Shown here piece after piece: positions 46,361 to 55,516 of a DNA stretch of 64,000 nucleotides. Source of the DNA: Mytilisepta virgata (lineage: Eukaryota > Mollusca > Bivalvia > Mytilida > Mytilidae); NCBI GenBank assembly GCA_028015205.1, contig CM051513.1, positions 44,830,841 to 44,894,840 on the forward strand, given 5' to 3'. A program made the translations under genes and the position numbers. Within the stretch, counting starts at the first letter, position 1. Every line of letters begins with the position of its first letter. A model generated the notes under the pieces. That model saw only the letters and a program-made list of their open reading frames with translations. It did not search any database and was not told the origin of the DNA.

Positions 46361-46409
46361 AGTAGTATGTGGGCACAGTTCAGGTCGCATTTGAGGTGGT
46401 TCTGAGGTG

Positions 46410-46800
46410 GTGCTACCGGAAGTGACGTCAACCGGAAATGACGTGACCGGAACCGGAACTCAGGTGACCGGAACCGGAAGTGATTTTTGCGCGCATGCGC
46501 AACCGGAAGTGGGTGTTTTTTTCCGCCCTTTGTTGACGGAAGTGACGTAAGTCACGTGGTAGGACCCGGATGTGTGTTCTGCGCATGTTCAAGAACCGGA
46601 AGTACCCGGAAGTGGTTTGCGCAACCGGAAGTAGGGTGTTTTTTCCGCCATTTGTTGACGGAAGTGACGAAAGTCACGTGGTAGGACCCGGATGTGTGGT
46701 CTGCGCATGTTCGGGCGGAACCGGAAGTGGTTGGTGCAACCGGAAGTAGTGGGTTTTCTCCATTGACGGAAGTGACGCAAGTCACGGACCCGGAAGTTTC
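46410..46800. promoter_or_regulatory. CpG-rich terminal cluster of ETS, CRE, NRF1 and E-box motifs (left)
   Basis: In about 390 bases there are about nine CCGGAAGT (ETS core), a TGACGTCA (CRE), three GACGGAAGTGACG, GCGCATGCGC (NRF1-like) near 46491 and two TCACGTGG (E-box). A block of about 115 bases ('gacggaagtgacg', 'tcacgtggtaggacccgga', 'ctgcgcatgttc') is repeated twice. This composition is that of TATA-less CpG promoters and contrasts with the AT-rich flank. It lies 1.1 kb upstream of the polymerase start. Confidence 0.7.
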
Positions 46801-47234
46801 ATGCTTCACCAGATTGAATTATCTCCCCTTTTCCCGCATTTCTCGGTCGTCTCTGGTTCTTTCATCGGTCTGATACTCTCACTGATATGTCGAAGTCCGA
46901 GAGTATACGAAGTACACTATTGGATTATCTCCCCTTATCCCGCTATTTTCAACTGTGGGGGTGCTGTTTTCTGTGAGGACTAGGATTGGATTATGTCCCC
47001 TTACCTCCAAGTGATGCTTGTCACCAATGGAGGGGTATCCTTAGCAACCGCCTTAGCAACGGCGGTCCATTTCATTGCATTCACTTAGTTTCTCTTCTCT
47101 TGCCCCATCCCGTTCTTTGCTGCTCATGGCTACTCAGGCTTGTTGCTGTTCGTCATCGCTGCTCATCTCTTGTTCTTTGCTGCTCAACGCTGCTCTGTAC
47201 TCAGACCTGAAAGCACCCTAAAGACAATCGTTTA
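46801..47234. repeat. Outer copy of the arm module
   Basis: It contains 'gtccgagagtatacgaag', 'attggattatctccccttt', 'ttggattatgtcccctta', 'acggcggtccattt' and a 'ttgctgctcat' low-complexity run. The same blocks in the same order recur, diverged, at 52676-53539. The polymerase gene is thus bracketed within each arm by diverged direct repeats. Confidence 0.75.
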
Positions 47235-47335
47235 CCCTAACACTAGTTCTGCTTTGCAGCCTGCTTCAAAGTCATGTTTCAAAGGGTGGATTGGTTTCAA
47301 TCCCTTATGACTTTGAAGTGGTACTAGTGTTAGGG
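47235..47335. repeat. Stem-loop repeat ending in CCCTAACACTAGT / ACTAGTGTTAGGG
   Basis: The 101-base segment has inverted ends CCCTAACACTAGT and ACTAGTGTTAGGG and an inner pair CTTCAAAGTCAT / ATGACTTTGAAG. Another version occupies 53540-53645 in the centre, and the mirror of this one is at 60249-60349. Confidence 0.8.
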
Positions 47336-47344
47336 ATAAGATTA

Positions 47345-47590
47345 TTTTAGGGTTAGGTAAGTATTTTATTATTTTATAATTTTTTTTCTATTTATATTAT
47401 CATATTTTTTTTTATTTAATATATTTACATATTTTTTTAATTTTTTATTATTTTTTTTTTTTTATATATAATATTTTTTTTTATTATTATTTTTTTTAAT
47501 TTTTATTATTATTATTTTTATTTTTTTAATTTTTTAATTTTTAATTTTTTTTATTTTTTATTATTATTATTTTTATTTTTTATATTTTTT
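47345..47590. other. T-rich low-complexity stretch upstream of the polymerase (left)
   Basis: Almost entirely T and A with T runs of up to about 14; mirrored at about 59995-60240. Such a stretch is easily melted; whether it helps replication is speculation. Confidence 0.7.
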
Positions 47591-47659
47591 GGCGTCCATG
47601 TTGGATCCCGTTAATGTGACGTCATGGAAATTTCCATTAGAAAACGTGTTGAAACATGT

Positions 47660-47870
47660 CGGTGGACGCGGACCTGAGCGTAGACACTCATGGTGCCCTC
47701 TTTTACGTCCGCGTTCAGGAAAAAAAAATCGAAAATTTCGGTCGACGATGACCTGAACGAAGACACCCATGGTGCTCTCTATTCCGTCCGCGTTCAGGAA
47801 AAAATCGAAAATTTTGGTCGACGCGGACCTGAGCGAAGACACCCTTGGTGTTCTCTTTTGAAAAGGTAAC
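47660..47870 (+). repeat. Tandem repeat of about 80 bp just upstream of the polymerase ATG
   Basis: About two and a half copies of a unit with 'gacctgagcgaagacaccc', 'atggtgctctctattccg', 'tccgcgttcaggaaaaaa' and 'tcgaaaattt.ggtcgac'. The third copy runs into the coding start. It probably forms the 5' leader. The GCGGACCTGA core recurs near 53500. Confidence 0.75.
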
Positions 47871-47874
47871 GACT

Positions 47875-50800
47875 ATGTTCTCTTGCGAGAAGTGCAGTAA
47901 GACGTTTACGGAGAAGAGAAGCCTGATTCGCCACCAGAAGACACATGCTGTTGCGGACCAGACGTATTCATGCCAGGTATGTGGAAAGGAGTTTACCAGA
48001 GCAGATGTCAGGAATCGCCACCAGGAGTCCCACCAGTACACCCTGGAGTGTCCAGACTGTGGGCAGTACTTTAACAGATCGGACAACCTTGCTCGCCACA
48101 GACTGTTGCATACCAAGCCAGATGCCAAGCCCAGGATGATGAAACCAGTCAAGAGACCAGCCTCGCCACTACCTGGCCCCAGTGCGGAAAGACGCAGGAT
48201 GAGCAGACCAGACAACCTACCAGTGAAGACAGCCATCAACCTTCAGCCAGACGTATTGCCAGAAGATCCCGATACCAGGGTTTTGTACCTGAGACACTGG
48301 CAGACCATCCGGACAGAAGAAAATACCGGCAACCGTGTCCAGGATCGGTTCAACTTTACGTTGAACGAAATTACAACTGGTACCTTTCCTGACATGGTTC
48401 GCCACATGTTCGAACTGCAGACCACGGCCTTCAAGATCAACGTGTCGTTTGGCTTTGTACTGAGGAACGTAGAGACCGGAGAACTTAGATACTTCCATTC
48501 CAGCCAGAACAACGCCAGGTTTTTCAACATACCACACCTGATAAGAAACGAAGAAGACATAGAGCAGTTTCTGGAAGAATTGAGCCGTCACGACATTTTG
48601 GAGTTCATCCGGCAGCAGAGACCAGATACCAAGTGGGTGGTGCATTTACTGACAAATGCCACGTTTTATGTCAACAAGTTGGTGGAACATCCCATAGGAG
48701 CCAGAGTCGTGTTACCAGACTTCATTTTGAAAAACCGTGGTGTCGTCGCACTGGTTGCTGGATCCCATGGGCCATATAATGACAATTTGTGTTTTTTCCG
48801 ATGTTTGGCCGTCCACCGTGGAGCTCCCGTGAAAGACGTAGAAGTACCTGCCAAGACTTACCATCGCCAATATTTGCAGAAGACAGAAATGGCCGGCGGT
48901 GATTTCAAGGGGATTTGTTTAGACGATTTGGCGTACATCGAACCACTGTTCCAACTCAACATCTGTGTGTACGATCTTCAAGAGACAGAAGACGGCGACG
49001 TAGCGGCGAGATTAGTACGACGTTCTCCTTACAGTTTCCAGGACACCATGAACTTGAATTTGTACGACAACCATTTTAGTTATGTCAGCAACATGGAGAA
49101 ATACAGCCACAGTTACCTGTGTTCAAAATGTGACAAGATGTGGAAGCATGTGGGTATGCTTCATAGACACGAGAGAACCTGCACCGGCGAAGTACTCTAC
49201 AAATACCCCGGCGGAGTGTACCATACACCACAGACAGTGTTCGAACGTTTGGAGGACGAAGGAATCCAAGTTCCGGTAGAAGACAGATATTATCCGTACA
49301 GAGCCACCTACGATATAGAGGCGATGCTTCAACCTACAGACAAACCGAGGTCGGATAAATTGGAATGGACCAGTCAACACGTTTTGCTCAGCGTTTCCGT
49401 GTGTTCCAACGTACCGGAGTTTACAGAGCCAATTTGTTTCGTGTCCGAAGGCGATAGCAGTGAAACAGTTGATTCGTGTTTGATACATTTGACAGAAATA
49501 AGTGACAAAGCCTTTCGCCTACTGATGCCCAGGTACGCTGGTGTATTTGAAGAGATCCAAGAGAGACTGGACCGGGACCTGGAAGAATACCAAGACGACG
49601 AAGAGCGAGAACGCCAGGAAAAGAAACATCACCTGTACAAGTTGAAGCAGCAACTAGAACGACATCTCCAAGAATTACCCGTGATTGGGTTCAACACCGG
49701 GAAATACGACGTGAACGCCATGAAGATAGATTTCTTCACTCGTCTGGTGGAAAGTCACAAGATAAAGTATACAGTGAAGCGCAATAACAATTTCATGTGT
49801 ATCAAGACGGAGAAGTTGAAATTTTTGGACATCACCAACTACCTGGCGCCCGGCTTTAGTTACTCACAGTTTTTGAAAGCCTACGGCTGTGCGGAAGAGA
49901 AAGGATTTTTTCCATACGAGTGGATGACGGGTTTAGACAAGTTGGCAGTGACGGAGTTACCACCACACCAGGCATTTTTCAGTACGCTGAAAAACGAGAA
50001 CATTGCACCCGAAGAGTACCAGCTGTGTCGCCAAGTCTGGCAGGAAAAGAAAATGAAGAACGTGAAAGAGTTCCTGATATGGTACAACAACAAAGACGTG
50101 GAGCCCATGCTGGAAGCCATCGAGAAGATGTTTGTATATTACAAGGGATTGAAGGTGGACATGTTTAAACACGGCATCAGCGTACCGGGACTCACACTGA
50201 AAACCATGTTCGATGGTCTATCCGATTATTTCACCGTTCCGGACGAGAAGAACAAAGATCTGTACGAGTTATACAAAGAAAACATAGTGGGTGGACCCAG
50301 CATCGTCTTCCACAGATACCACGAGAAAGACCAGACCTTCATCCGGCCTGCTGAATACGAAGACCCAAAACCGTGCAAGAAGATCTACGGTGTGGACGCC
50401 AATGCTTTGTACCTGTGGAGCATCATGCAGGATATGCCAACGGGTCACTTCGTCCGACGCAAGAGCGAGGACCATTTTAAAAGACAGACACCTCGAAGGT
50501 ACGAAAGAATGGCAATCGAGTGGATGGAATGGGAAGCCAAGGAGACAGGACACCACATACGTCACCAGGGGAACGACACGGAAAAACTGATCGGACGTCG
50601 GCGCCTTCCCGTGGACGGCTACTGTAAGGATACTAATACAGTTTACGAGTTCCAGGGCTGCCTGTGGCACGGACATTGTTGTCGCCTGACTCGGGGAAAG
50701 ACAGAAAACCCGTTGAACGGAAAGAGCTTGGAAGAATTAAACAAGGCCACCCGAGAAAAAATAGAGTACATTACAGAAAACGACTACCAAGTGAAACAGA

Positions 50801-52068
50801 TGTGGGAGTGCGAATGGGATCGGTTAAAGAAAGAAGACCAAGGAATCAAGACCTTCGTGTCTCAGAGACAGAGACCCTGCGATCGTTTCGCCACCATGAC
50901 CGAAGACGACATCATGAGAGCCGTGATGGAGGACAAGTTGTTTGGTGCCTTAGAAGTGGACCTGCACGTACCTGAGGACCTAAAGTCAAAATTTGCAGAA
51001 ATGCCTCCAGTCTTCAAGAACGTGGATGTGTCCAGAGACGACATTGGGGACCACATGAAGGGTTATGCAGAAGAAAAAGGAATCATGTCCCAGCCTAGAA
51101 AGTCTTTAATCGGCAGCATGTTTGGAGAGAAGATCATGGTGATATCCCCGTTGCTGAAATGGTACGTCAACCACGGACTGAAAGTCACCAAGATTTACCA
51201 AGTGGTGGAGTACACACCATCGGCGTGTTTCAGAGCCTTCGGAGATCAAGTCAGTGATGCCAGGCGAGCCGGAGATACCGACCCAAATAAGAAGATAATT
51301 GCCGAAAACGAGAAACTGAGGGGAAATTCCAGCTACGGCAAGACGGTGACCAACAAGGAAAGACACACGGATGTGATTTACTGCCAGGAACACCAGATCA
51401 GTCGCTACCTCGTGGATCCTTCTTTCCGCCGGTGCAACCAGCTGAGTGACAAAACTTTCGAAGTGGAAATGAGTAAGAAGACCATACACCTGGACCTGCC
51501 CATGCACATTGGGTGTTTCGTTTACCAGTACGCCAAGCTTCGGATGTTGGAATTTTATTACGATTTTATGGACGTTTTTGTGGATCGCCGTGATTATCAA
51601 TATTGTGCAATGGACACCGACAGTGCCTACATGGCTCTCTCTGGCGATAGTTTGGAGGAAGCGATCAAACCGGAGTTGCGTCGGCGCTTTGAAGCAGAGA
51701 AGAAGAATTGGTTTCCCCGTACCGACACACCACAACTGGCTGCTTGGGACAAGAGGACTCCAGGACTATTCAAGACAGAATTCAGTGGTGACGGGATGAT
51801 TGCCCTGTGTAGCAAGACGTACTTCTGCTTTGGAGACGAAACCAAGTTCAGCTGTAAAGGAGTCAACAGGAGAACAAACGACATCAACAAGGAGAAATAC
51901 ATGGACGTTCTCCTGTCGAAGAACTCTGGCTCCGGAACCAACAGAGGGTTTCGCTCTGTAGACAACCAAATCTATACCTACTTGCAAGAGCGAGCTGGTT
52001 TTTCGTACTTTTACCCAAAACGTAAAGTTTTGGCGGACGGGGTGTCTACGACACCCTTAGATATTTAA
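47875..52068 (+). CDS. pPolB: Protein-primed-type family B DNA polymerase with C2H2 fingers (left copy)
   Basis: The first ATG is at 47875; the frame is open ten codons further up but only from a TTG. The product is 1397 residues. C2H2 fingers lie at residues 4-24, 33-53 and 59-79, with a fourth near 415-435. A segment YNDNLCFFRCLAVHRG lies near 305. The 3'-5' exonuclease signatures are YDIEAM (about 480), GFNTGKYDVN (about 605) and WYNNKDVEPM (about 738). Polymerase motifs are YGVDANALYL (A, about 841), LRGNSSYGK (B, about 1150), YCAMDTDSAY (C, about 1246) and SKTYF (KxY, about 1313). An insert with TVYEFQGCLWHGHC near 925 resembles the endonuclease-like insert of such polymerases. All catalytic Asp residues are present, so the enzyme looks active. 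It would replicate the linear element from its ends; no separate terminal-protein gene is seen. Confidence 0.92.
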   Translation: MFSCEKCSKTFTEKRSLIRHQKTHAVADQTYSCQVCGKEFTRADVRNRHQESHQYTLECPDCGQYFNRSDNLARHRLLHTKPDAKPRMMKPVKRPASPLPGPSAERRRMSRPDNLPVKTAINLQPDVLPEDPDTRVLYLRHWQTIRTEENTGNRVQDRFNFTLNEITTGTFPDMVRHMFELQTTAFKINVSFGFVLRNVETGELRYFHSSQNNARFFNIPHLIRNEEDIEQFLEELSRHDILEFIRQQRPDTKWVVHLLTNATFYVNKLVEHPIGARVVLPDFILKNRGVVALVAGSHGPYNDNLCFFRCLAVHRGAPVKDVEVPAKTYHRQYLQKTEMAGGDFKGICLDDLAYIEPLFQLNICVYDLQETEDGDVAARLVRRSPYSFQDTMNLNLYDNHFSYVSNMEKYSHSYLCSKCDKMWKHVGMLHRHERTCTGEVLYKYPGGVYHTPQTVFERLEDEGIQVPVEDRYYPYRATYDIEAMLQPTDKPRSDKLEWTSQHVLLSVSVCSNVPEFTEPICFVSEGDSSETVDSCLIHLTEISDKAFRLLMPRYAGVFEEIQERLDRDLEEYQDDEERERQEKKHHLYKLKQQLERHLQELPVIGFNTGKYDVNAMKIDFFTRLVESHKIKYTVKRNNNFMCIKTEKLKFLDITNYLAPGFSYSQFLKAYGCAEEKGFFPYEWMTGLDKLAVTELPPHQAFFSTLKNENIAPEEYQLCRQVWQEKKMKNVKEFLIWYNNKDVEPMLEAIEKMFVYYKGLKVDMFKHGISVPGLTLKTMFDGLSDYFTVPDEKNKDLYELYKENIVGGPSIVFHRYHEKDQTFIRPAEYEDPKPCKKIYGVDANALYLWSIMQDMPTGHFVRRKSEDHFKRQTPRRYERMAIEWMEWEAKETGHHIRHQGNDTEKLIGRRRLPVDGYCKDTNTVYEFQGCLWHGHCCRLTRGKTENPLNGKSLEELNKATREKIEYITENDYQVKQMWECEWDRLKKEDQGIKTFVSQRQRPCDRFATMTEDDIMRAVMEDKLFGALEVDLHVPEDLKSKFAEMPPVFKNVDVSRDDIGDHMKGYAEEKGIMSQPRKSLIGSMFGEKIMVISPLLKWYVNHGLKVTKIYQVVEYTPSACFRAFGDQVSDARRAGDTDPNKKIIAENEKLRGNSSYGKTVTNKERHTDVIYCQEHQISRYLVDPSFRRCNQLSDKTFEVEMSKKTIHLDLPMHIGCFVYQYAKLRMLEFYYDFMDVFVDRRDYQYCAMDTDSAYMALSGDSLEEAIKPELRRRFEAEKKNWFPRTDTPQLAAWDKRTPGLFKTEFSGDGMIALCSKTYFCFGDETKFSCKGVNRRTNDINKEKYMDVLLSKNSGSGTNRGFRSVDNQIYTYLQERAGFSYFYPKRKVLADGVSTTPLDI

Positions 52069-52177
52069 TCGGATGAACGGCTGACCGACTCGATTGTACA
52101 TATGTACTTTATGTAGTGGGAAAGCTTTTCATTTGATGTATGAACAGACCACTCTTTTTTGAGTCGTATGTTAACTG

Positions 52178-52345
52178 ATAACAAAAAAAAAAAAAAAAAA
52201 AAAAAAAAGAAAAAAAGAAAAAATTAAAAAAGAAAAAAAGAAAAGAAAAAATTAAAAAAGAAAAAAAGAAAAAATTAAAAAAAAAAGAAAAAAAGAAAAA
52301 ATTTTAAAAAAAAGTAAAAAGTAACAAAAAGAAACCAAAAAAAGG
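52178..52345. other. A-rich low-complexity tract downstream of the polymerase (left)
   Basis: Runs of A interrupted by 'agaaaaaattaaaa' text; mirrored at about 55240-55407. It could follow a retro-copied tail or be simple slippage. Confidence 0.7.
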
Positions 52346-52424
52346 AAAGGTTAATGCAGCCTATGTATATACTTGTATATATGTAGACAGTTACCAGCCT
52401 GTCAATGCAGAGTAGCCTTTTTAT

Positions 52425-52495
52425 GAACTAGGAACCTGTGATCAAAAACACAGGAGCTCAACCGACAGAGCTGCCTAGCCCGTCCCCCAGGTGGC
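52425..52495 (-). ncRNA. tRNA-like relic (left arm)
   Basis: The minus strand reads GGCAGCTCTGTCGGTTGAGC (A-box and D-arm-like), then CCTGTG...CACAGG (anticodon-arm-like, eight-base loop), then a poor T arm 'ttcctagttc'. The folding is imperfect, so it is a relic of a tRNA or SINE head rather than a working tRNA. Confidence 0.35.
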
Positions 52496-52675
52496 GGATA
52501 GGGGACCCCCTCTCATTGAGGGTTGTCAGGTCATAATACGAAAAGCCTGACCGCGGACCATAGTGGGTGTTTGGAAAAAAATAAACTATGTTTTAACAAA
52601 AATATTAATTTGTTTGTGTTATTAACTAAATTTACAATCATATTACACTTTCTGATATTCAGCTTATAGAGGAAA

Positions 52676-53539
52676 GTGATGTTGCTGTTCTTCTCTTGCT
52701 CCACGCTGTTCATCGCTGCTCTTGTCTTGTTCTGTGTTGTTCTTGTCTTCTTCTGTGCTGTTCTTTCCTGTCAGTTATGGCGAGGTCCGACAGTATACGC
52801 AGTACAATGGGACTATTTGGTTATCTCCCCTTTTCCTGTGATTTTCATTCTCGATCGTCTCTCGGTCTGTCATTGGACTATATAGGGTTAGGGTATTGCA
52901 TTGTGTCCCTAGGGGCTATTCCTCTTACTGTTTAAGTCCGAGAGTATACGCAAAACAATGGGACTATTGGATTACCTCCGGGTCTCTGGGTCAGTCATCG
53001 GACAGTATAGGGTCTCGCCTCGAGTGTCTAGGGACTGATACTCTCATTGTTATGTCGAAGTCCAAGAGTATACTAAATACGGAGTGGATTATGTCCCCAT
53101 TTCCCAAACTTTTCACCCCGGGTGGTGTTTTTCGTTTGCTCAAGGAAAGTCCAAAGGTTGGGTTGGATTATGTCCCTTTAACCCCAGCTGATGCTGTCAC
53201 CGCTAGGTCAATAGAGGGGTGTCCTGAGCAACTACCTTAACAACGACGGTCCATTTAATTGCTCTATGCTGCTCTTTGCTGTTCATCGCTACTCATGACT
53301 GTGCTCATTTCGGTTTTTTTGGGGGCTACTTGTCACTTTTCGCTGCTGCTGCTGCTCCTGGTGGTGGTCGCTGTTAGTTGTTGTTGGTGCTGCTGCTGCT
53401 GCTGCTGCTGAGGAGGTCGGATTCTTACTGTTTCGTTATAAGTCACCTCTGGGTCTCGTTGATGTAACGATGGACATCAAAGATGGCTGCGCCCACATAA
53501 CGCGGACCTGAAAGAAAGCACCCTTATGACAAACGTTTA
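52676..53539. repeat. Inner copy of the arm module
   Basis: Diverged duplicate of 46801-47234, with three or more 'gagagtatac' blocks (52785, 52940, 53063) followed by 'ggattatgtcccc'-type text, then 'acgacggtccattt' and 'tgctgctctttgctgttc'. A (GCT)n run lies near 53340-53410. Open frames such as 52896-53240 are unsupported. Confidence 0.7.
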
Positions 53540-53645
53540 CCCTAACACTAGTTCTGCTTATCAGCCTGCTTCAAAATCATGTTTCAAAGGCTAGCCCAAT
53601 CTTGGGCTAAATCCCGGATGAATTGAAGTGGTACTAGTGTTAGGA
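53540..53645. repeat. Central copy of the CCCTAACACTAGT stem-loop
   Basis: It has the same ends and 'cagcctgcttcaaaatcatg' as 47235-47335, but the loop differs ('ggctagcccaatcttgggct'). It straddles the left arm/spacer junction and has no mirror on the other side of the spacer. Confidence 0.75.
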
Positions 53646-54038
53646 TTAGGGTTAAGTTAGGATAAGGTTAGATTTAGGATTAAGGTTAAAATTATGTTAG
53701 GGTTAGTGTTAGGGTTAGAGTTAAGTTAGATTTAGGGTTAGAGTAAGGGATTAGGGTAGGGTTAGCATTAGGGTTAGAGTTAGGGCTATAGTTAGGGTTT
53801 ATTTAGGTTTAGGGTTAGAGTAAGGGGTTAGGGTAGGTTTACATTAGGGTTAGAGTTAGGGCTAGAGTTAGGGTTAGGTTTAGTGTTAAGTTAGTGTTAG
53901 GGTTAGTGTTAGGGTTATTGTTAGGGTTAGGGGTTAGAGTTATGGTTAGTGTTAGAGTTAGGGTTAGGTTTAGGACTAGGGTTAGGGTTAGGGTTAGGGA
54001 GGGTTAGGGTTAGAGTTATGGTTTAGGTTAGGACTCGA
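53640..54038 (+). repeat. Degenerate TTAGGG-like array forming the centre of the palindrome
   Basis: About 400 bases consist of GTTAGGGTTAG-type units mixed with 'gttagagttaag', 'gatttaggg' and 'gttagtgttag'. Only one strand orientation is present, so it is not part of the palindrome. The animal telomere repeat is TTAGGG, but the array is too irregular to be a recent telomere. Confidence 0.8.
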
Positions 54039-54039
54039 G

Positions 54040-55079
54040 TTAGGGTAAACGTTTGTCATAAGGGTGCTTTCTTTCAGGTCCGCGTTATGTGGGCGCAGCC
54101 ATCTTTGATGTCCATCGTTACATCAACGAGACCCAGAGGTGACTTATAACGAAACAGTAAGAATCCGACCTCCTCAGCAGCAGCAGCAGCAGCAGCACCA
54201 ACAACAACTAACAGCGACCACCGCCAGGAGCAGCAGCAGCAGCGAAAAGTGACAAGTAGCTCCCAAAAAACCGAAATGAGCACAGTCATGAGTAGCGATG
54301 AACAGCAAAGAGCAGCATAGAGCAATTAAATGGACCGTCGTTGTTAAGGTAGTTGCTCAGGACACCCCTCTATTGACCTAGCGGTGACAGCATCAGCTGG
54401 GGTTAAAGGGACATAATCCAACCCAACCTTTGGACTTTCCTTGAGCAAACGAAAAACACCACCCGGGGTGAAAAGTTTGGGAAATGGGGACATAATCCAC
54501 TCCGTATTTAGTATACTCTTGGACTTCGACATAACAATGAGAGTATCAGTCCCTAGACACTCGAGGCGAGACCCTATACTGTCCGATGACTGACCCAGAG
54601 ACGGGGAGGTAATCCAATAGTCCCATTGTTTTGCGTATACTCTCGGACTTAAACAGTAAGAGGAATAGCCCCTAGGGACACAATGCAATACCCTAACCCT
54701 ATATAGTCCAATGACAGACCGAGAGACGATCGAGAATGAAAATCACAGGAAAAGGGGAGATAACCAAATAGTCCCATTGTACTGCGTATACTGTCGGACC
54801 TCGCCATAACTGACAGGAAAGAACAGCACAGAAGAAGACAAGAACAACACAGAACAAGACAAGAGCAGCGATGAACAGCGTGGAGCAAGAGAAGAACAGC
54901 AACATCACTTTCCTCTATAAGCTGAATATCAGAAAGTGTAATATGATTGTAAATTTAGTTAATAACACAAACAAATTAATATTTTTGTTAAAACATAGTT
55001 TATTTTTTTCCAAACACCCACTATGGTCCGCGGTCAGGCTTTTCGTATTATGACCTGACAACCCTCAATGAGAGGGGGT
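54040..55079. repeat. Inner module of the right arm
   Basis: Mirror of about 52506-53545, including the (AGC)n run near 54175-54245 and the 'gtatactctcggac' blocks. Confidence 0.7.
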
Positions 55080-55089
55080 CCCCTATCCG

Positions 55090-55160
55090 CCACCTGGGGG
55101 ACGCGCTAGGCAGCTCTGTGGGTTGAGCTCCTGTGTTTTTGATCACAGGTTCCTAGTTCA
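55090..55160 (+). ncRNA. tRNA-like relic (right arm)
   Basis: Mirror of 52425-52495 on the plus strand, differing by a few bases ('ctctgtgggttgagc' against 'ctctgtcggttgagc'). Confidence 0.35.
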
Positions 55161-55239
55161 TAAAAAGGCTACTCTGCATTGACAGGCTGGTAACTGTCTA
55201 CATATATACAAGTATATACATAGGCTGCATTAACCTTTC

Positions 55240-55407
55240 CTTTTTTTGGTTTCTTTTTGTTACTTTTTACTTTTTTTTTTAATTTTTTCTTTTTTTCTTT
55301 TTTTTTTAATTTTTTCTTTTTTCTTTTTTTTTTAATTTTTTCTTTTTTTTTTTTTTTTTAATTTTTTCTTTTTTTCTTTTTTTTTTTTTTTTTTTTTTTT
55401 TTGTTAT
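55240..55407. other. T-rich (A-rich on the coding strand) tract, right arm
   Basis: Mirror of 52178-52345; the run lengths differ, as expected for slippage-prone DNA. Confidence 0.7.
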
Positions 55408-55516
55408 CAGTTAACAGACGACTCAAAAAAGAGTGGTCTGTTCATACATCAAATGAAAAGCTTTCCCACTACATAAAGTACATATGTACAATCGAGTCGG
55501 TCAGCCGTTCATCCGA

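Larger units (their letters stand above)
46361..53546 (+). repeat. Left inverted arm of the palindromic element
   Basis: It matches the reverse complement of 54039-61238 nearly base for base. Differences include single substitutions (for example in the tRNA-like relic and near 52980) and about 14 bases missing near 46434 relative to the right arm. The two polymerase genes differ by two residues. Confidence 0.95.

Noticed and set aside
51106..51735. 209-codon and other antisense frames across both polymerase genes
   Set aside because: They duplicate in mirror at 55850-56479 and simply follow the codon pattern of the polymerase; no independent motifs.
52896..53240. 114-codon frame in the inner module
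   Set aside because: No motif, overlaps repeated non-coding modules, and the outer module copy does not preserve the frame.
53640..54038. A true chromosome end or telomere
   Set aside because: Units are highly irregular and sequence continues normally on both sides.
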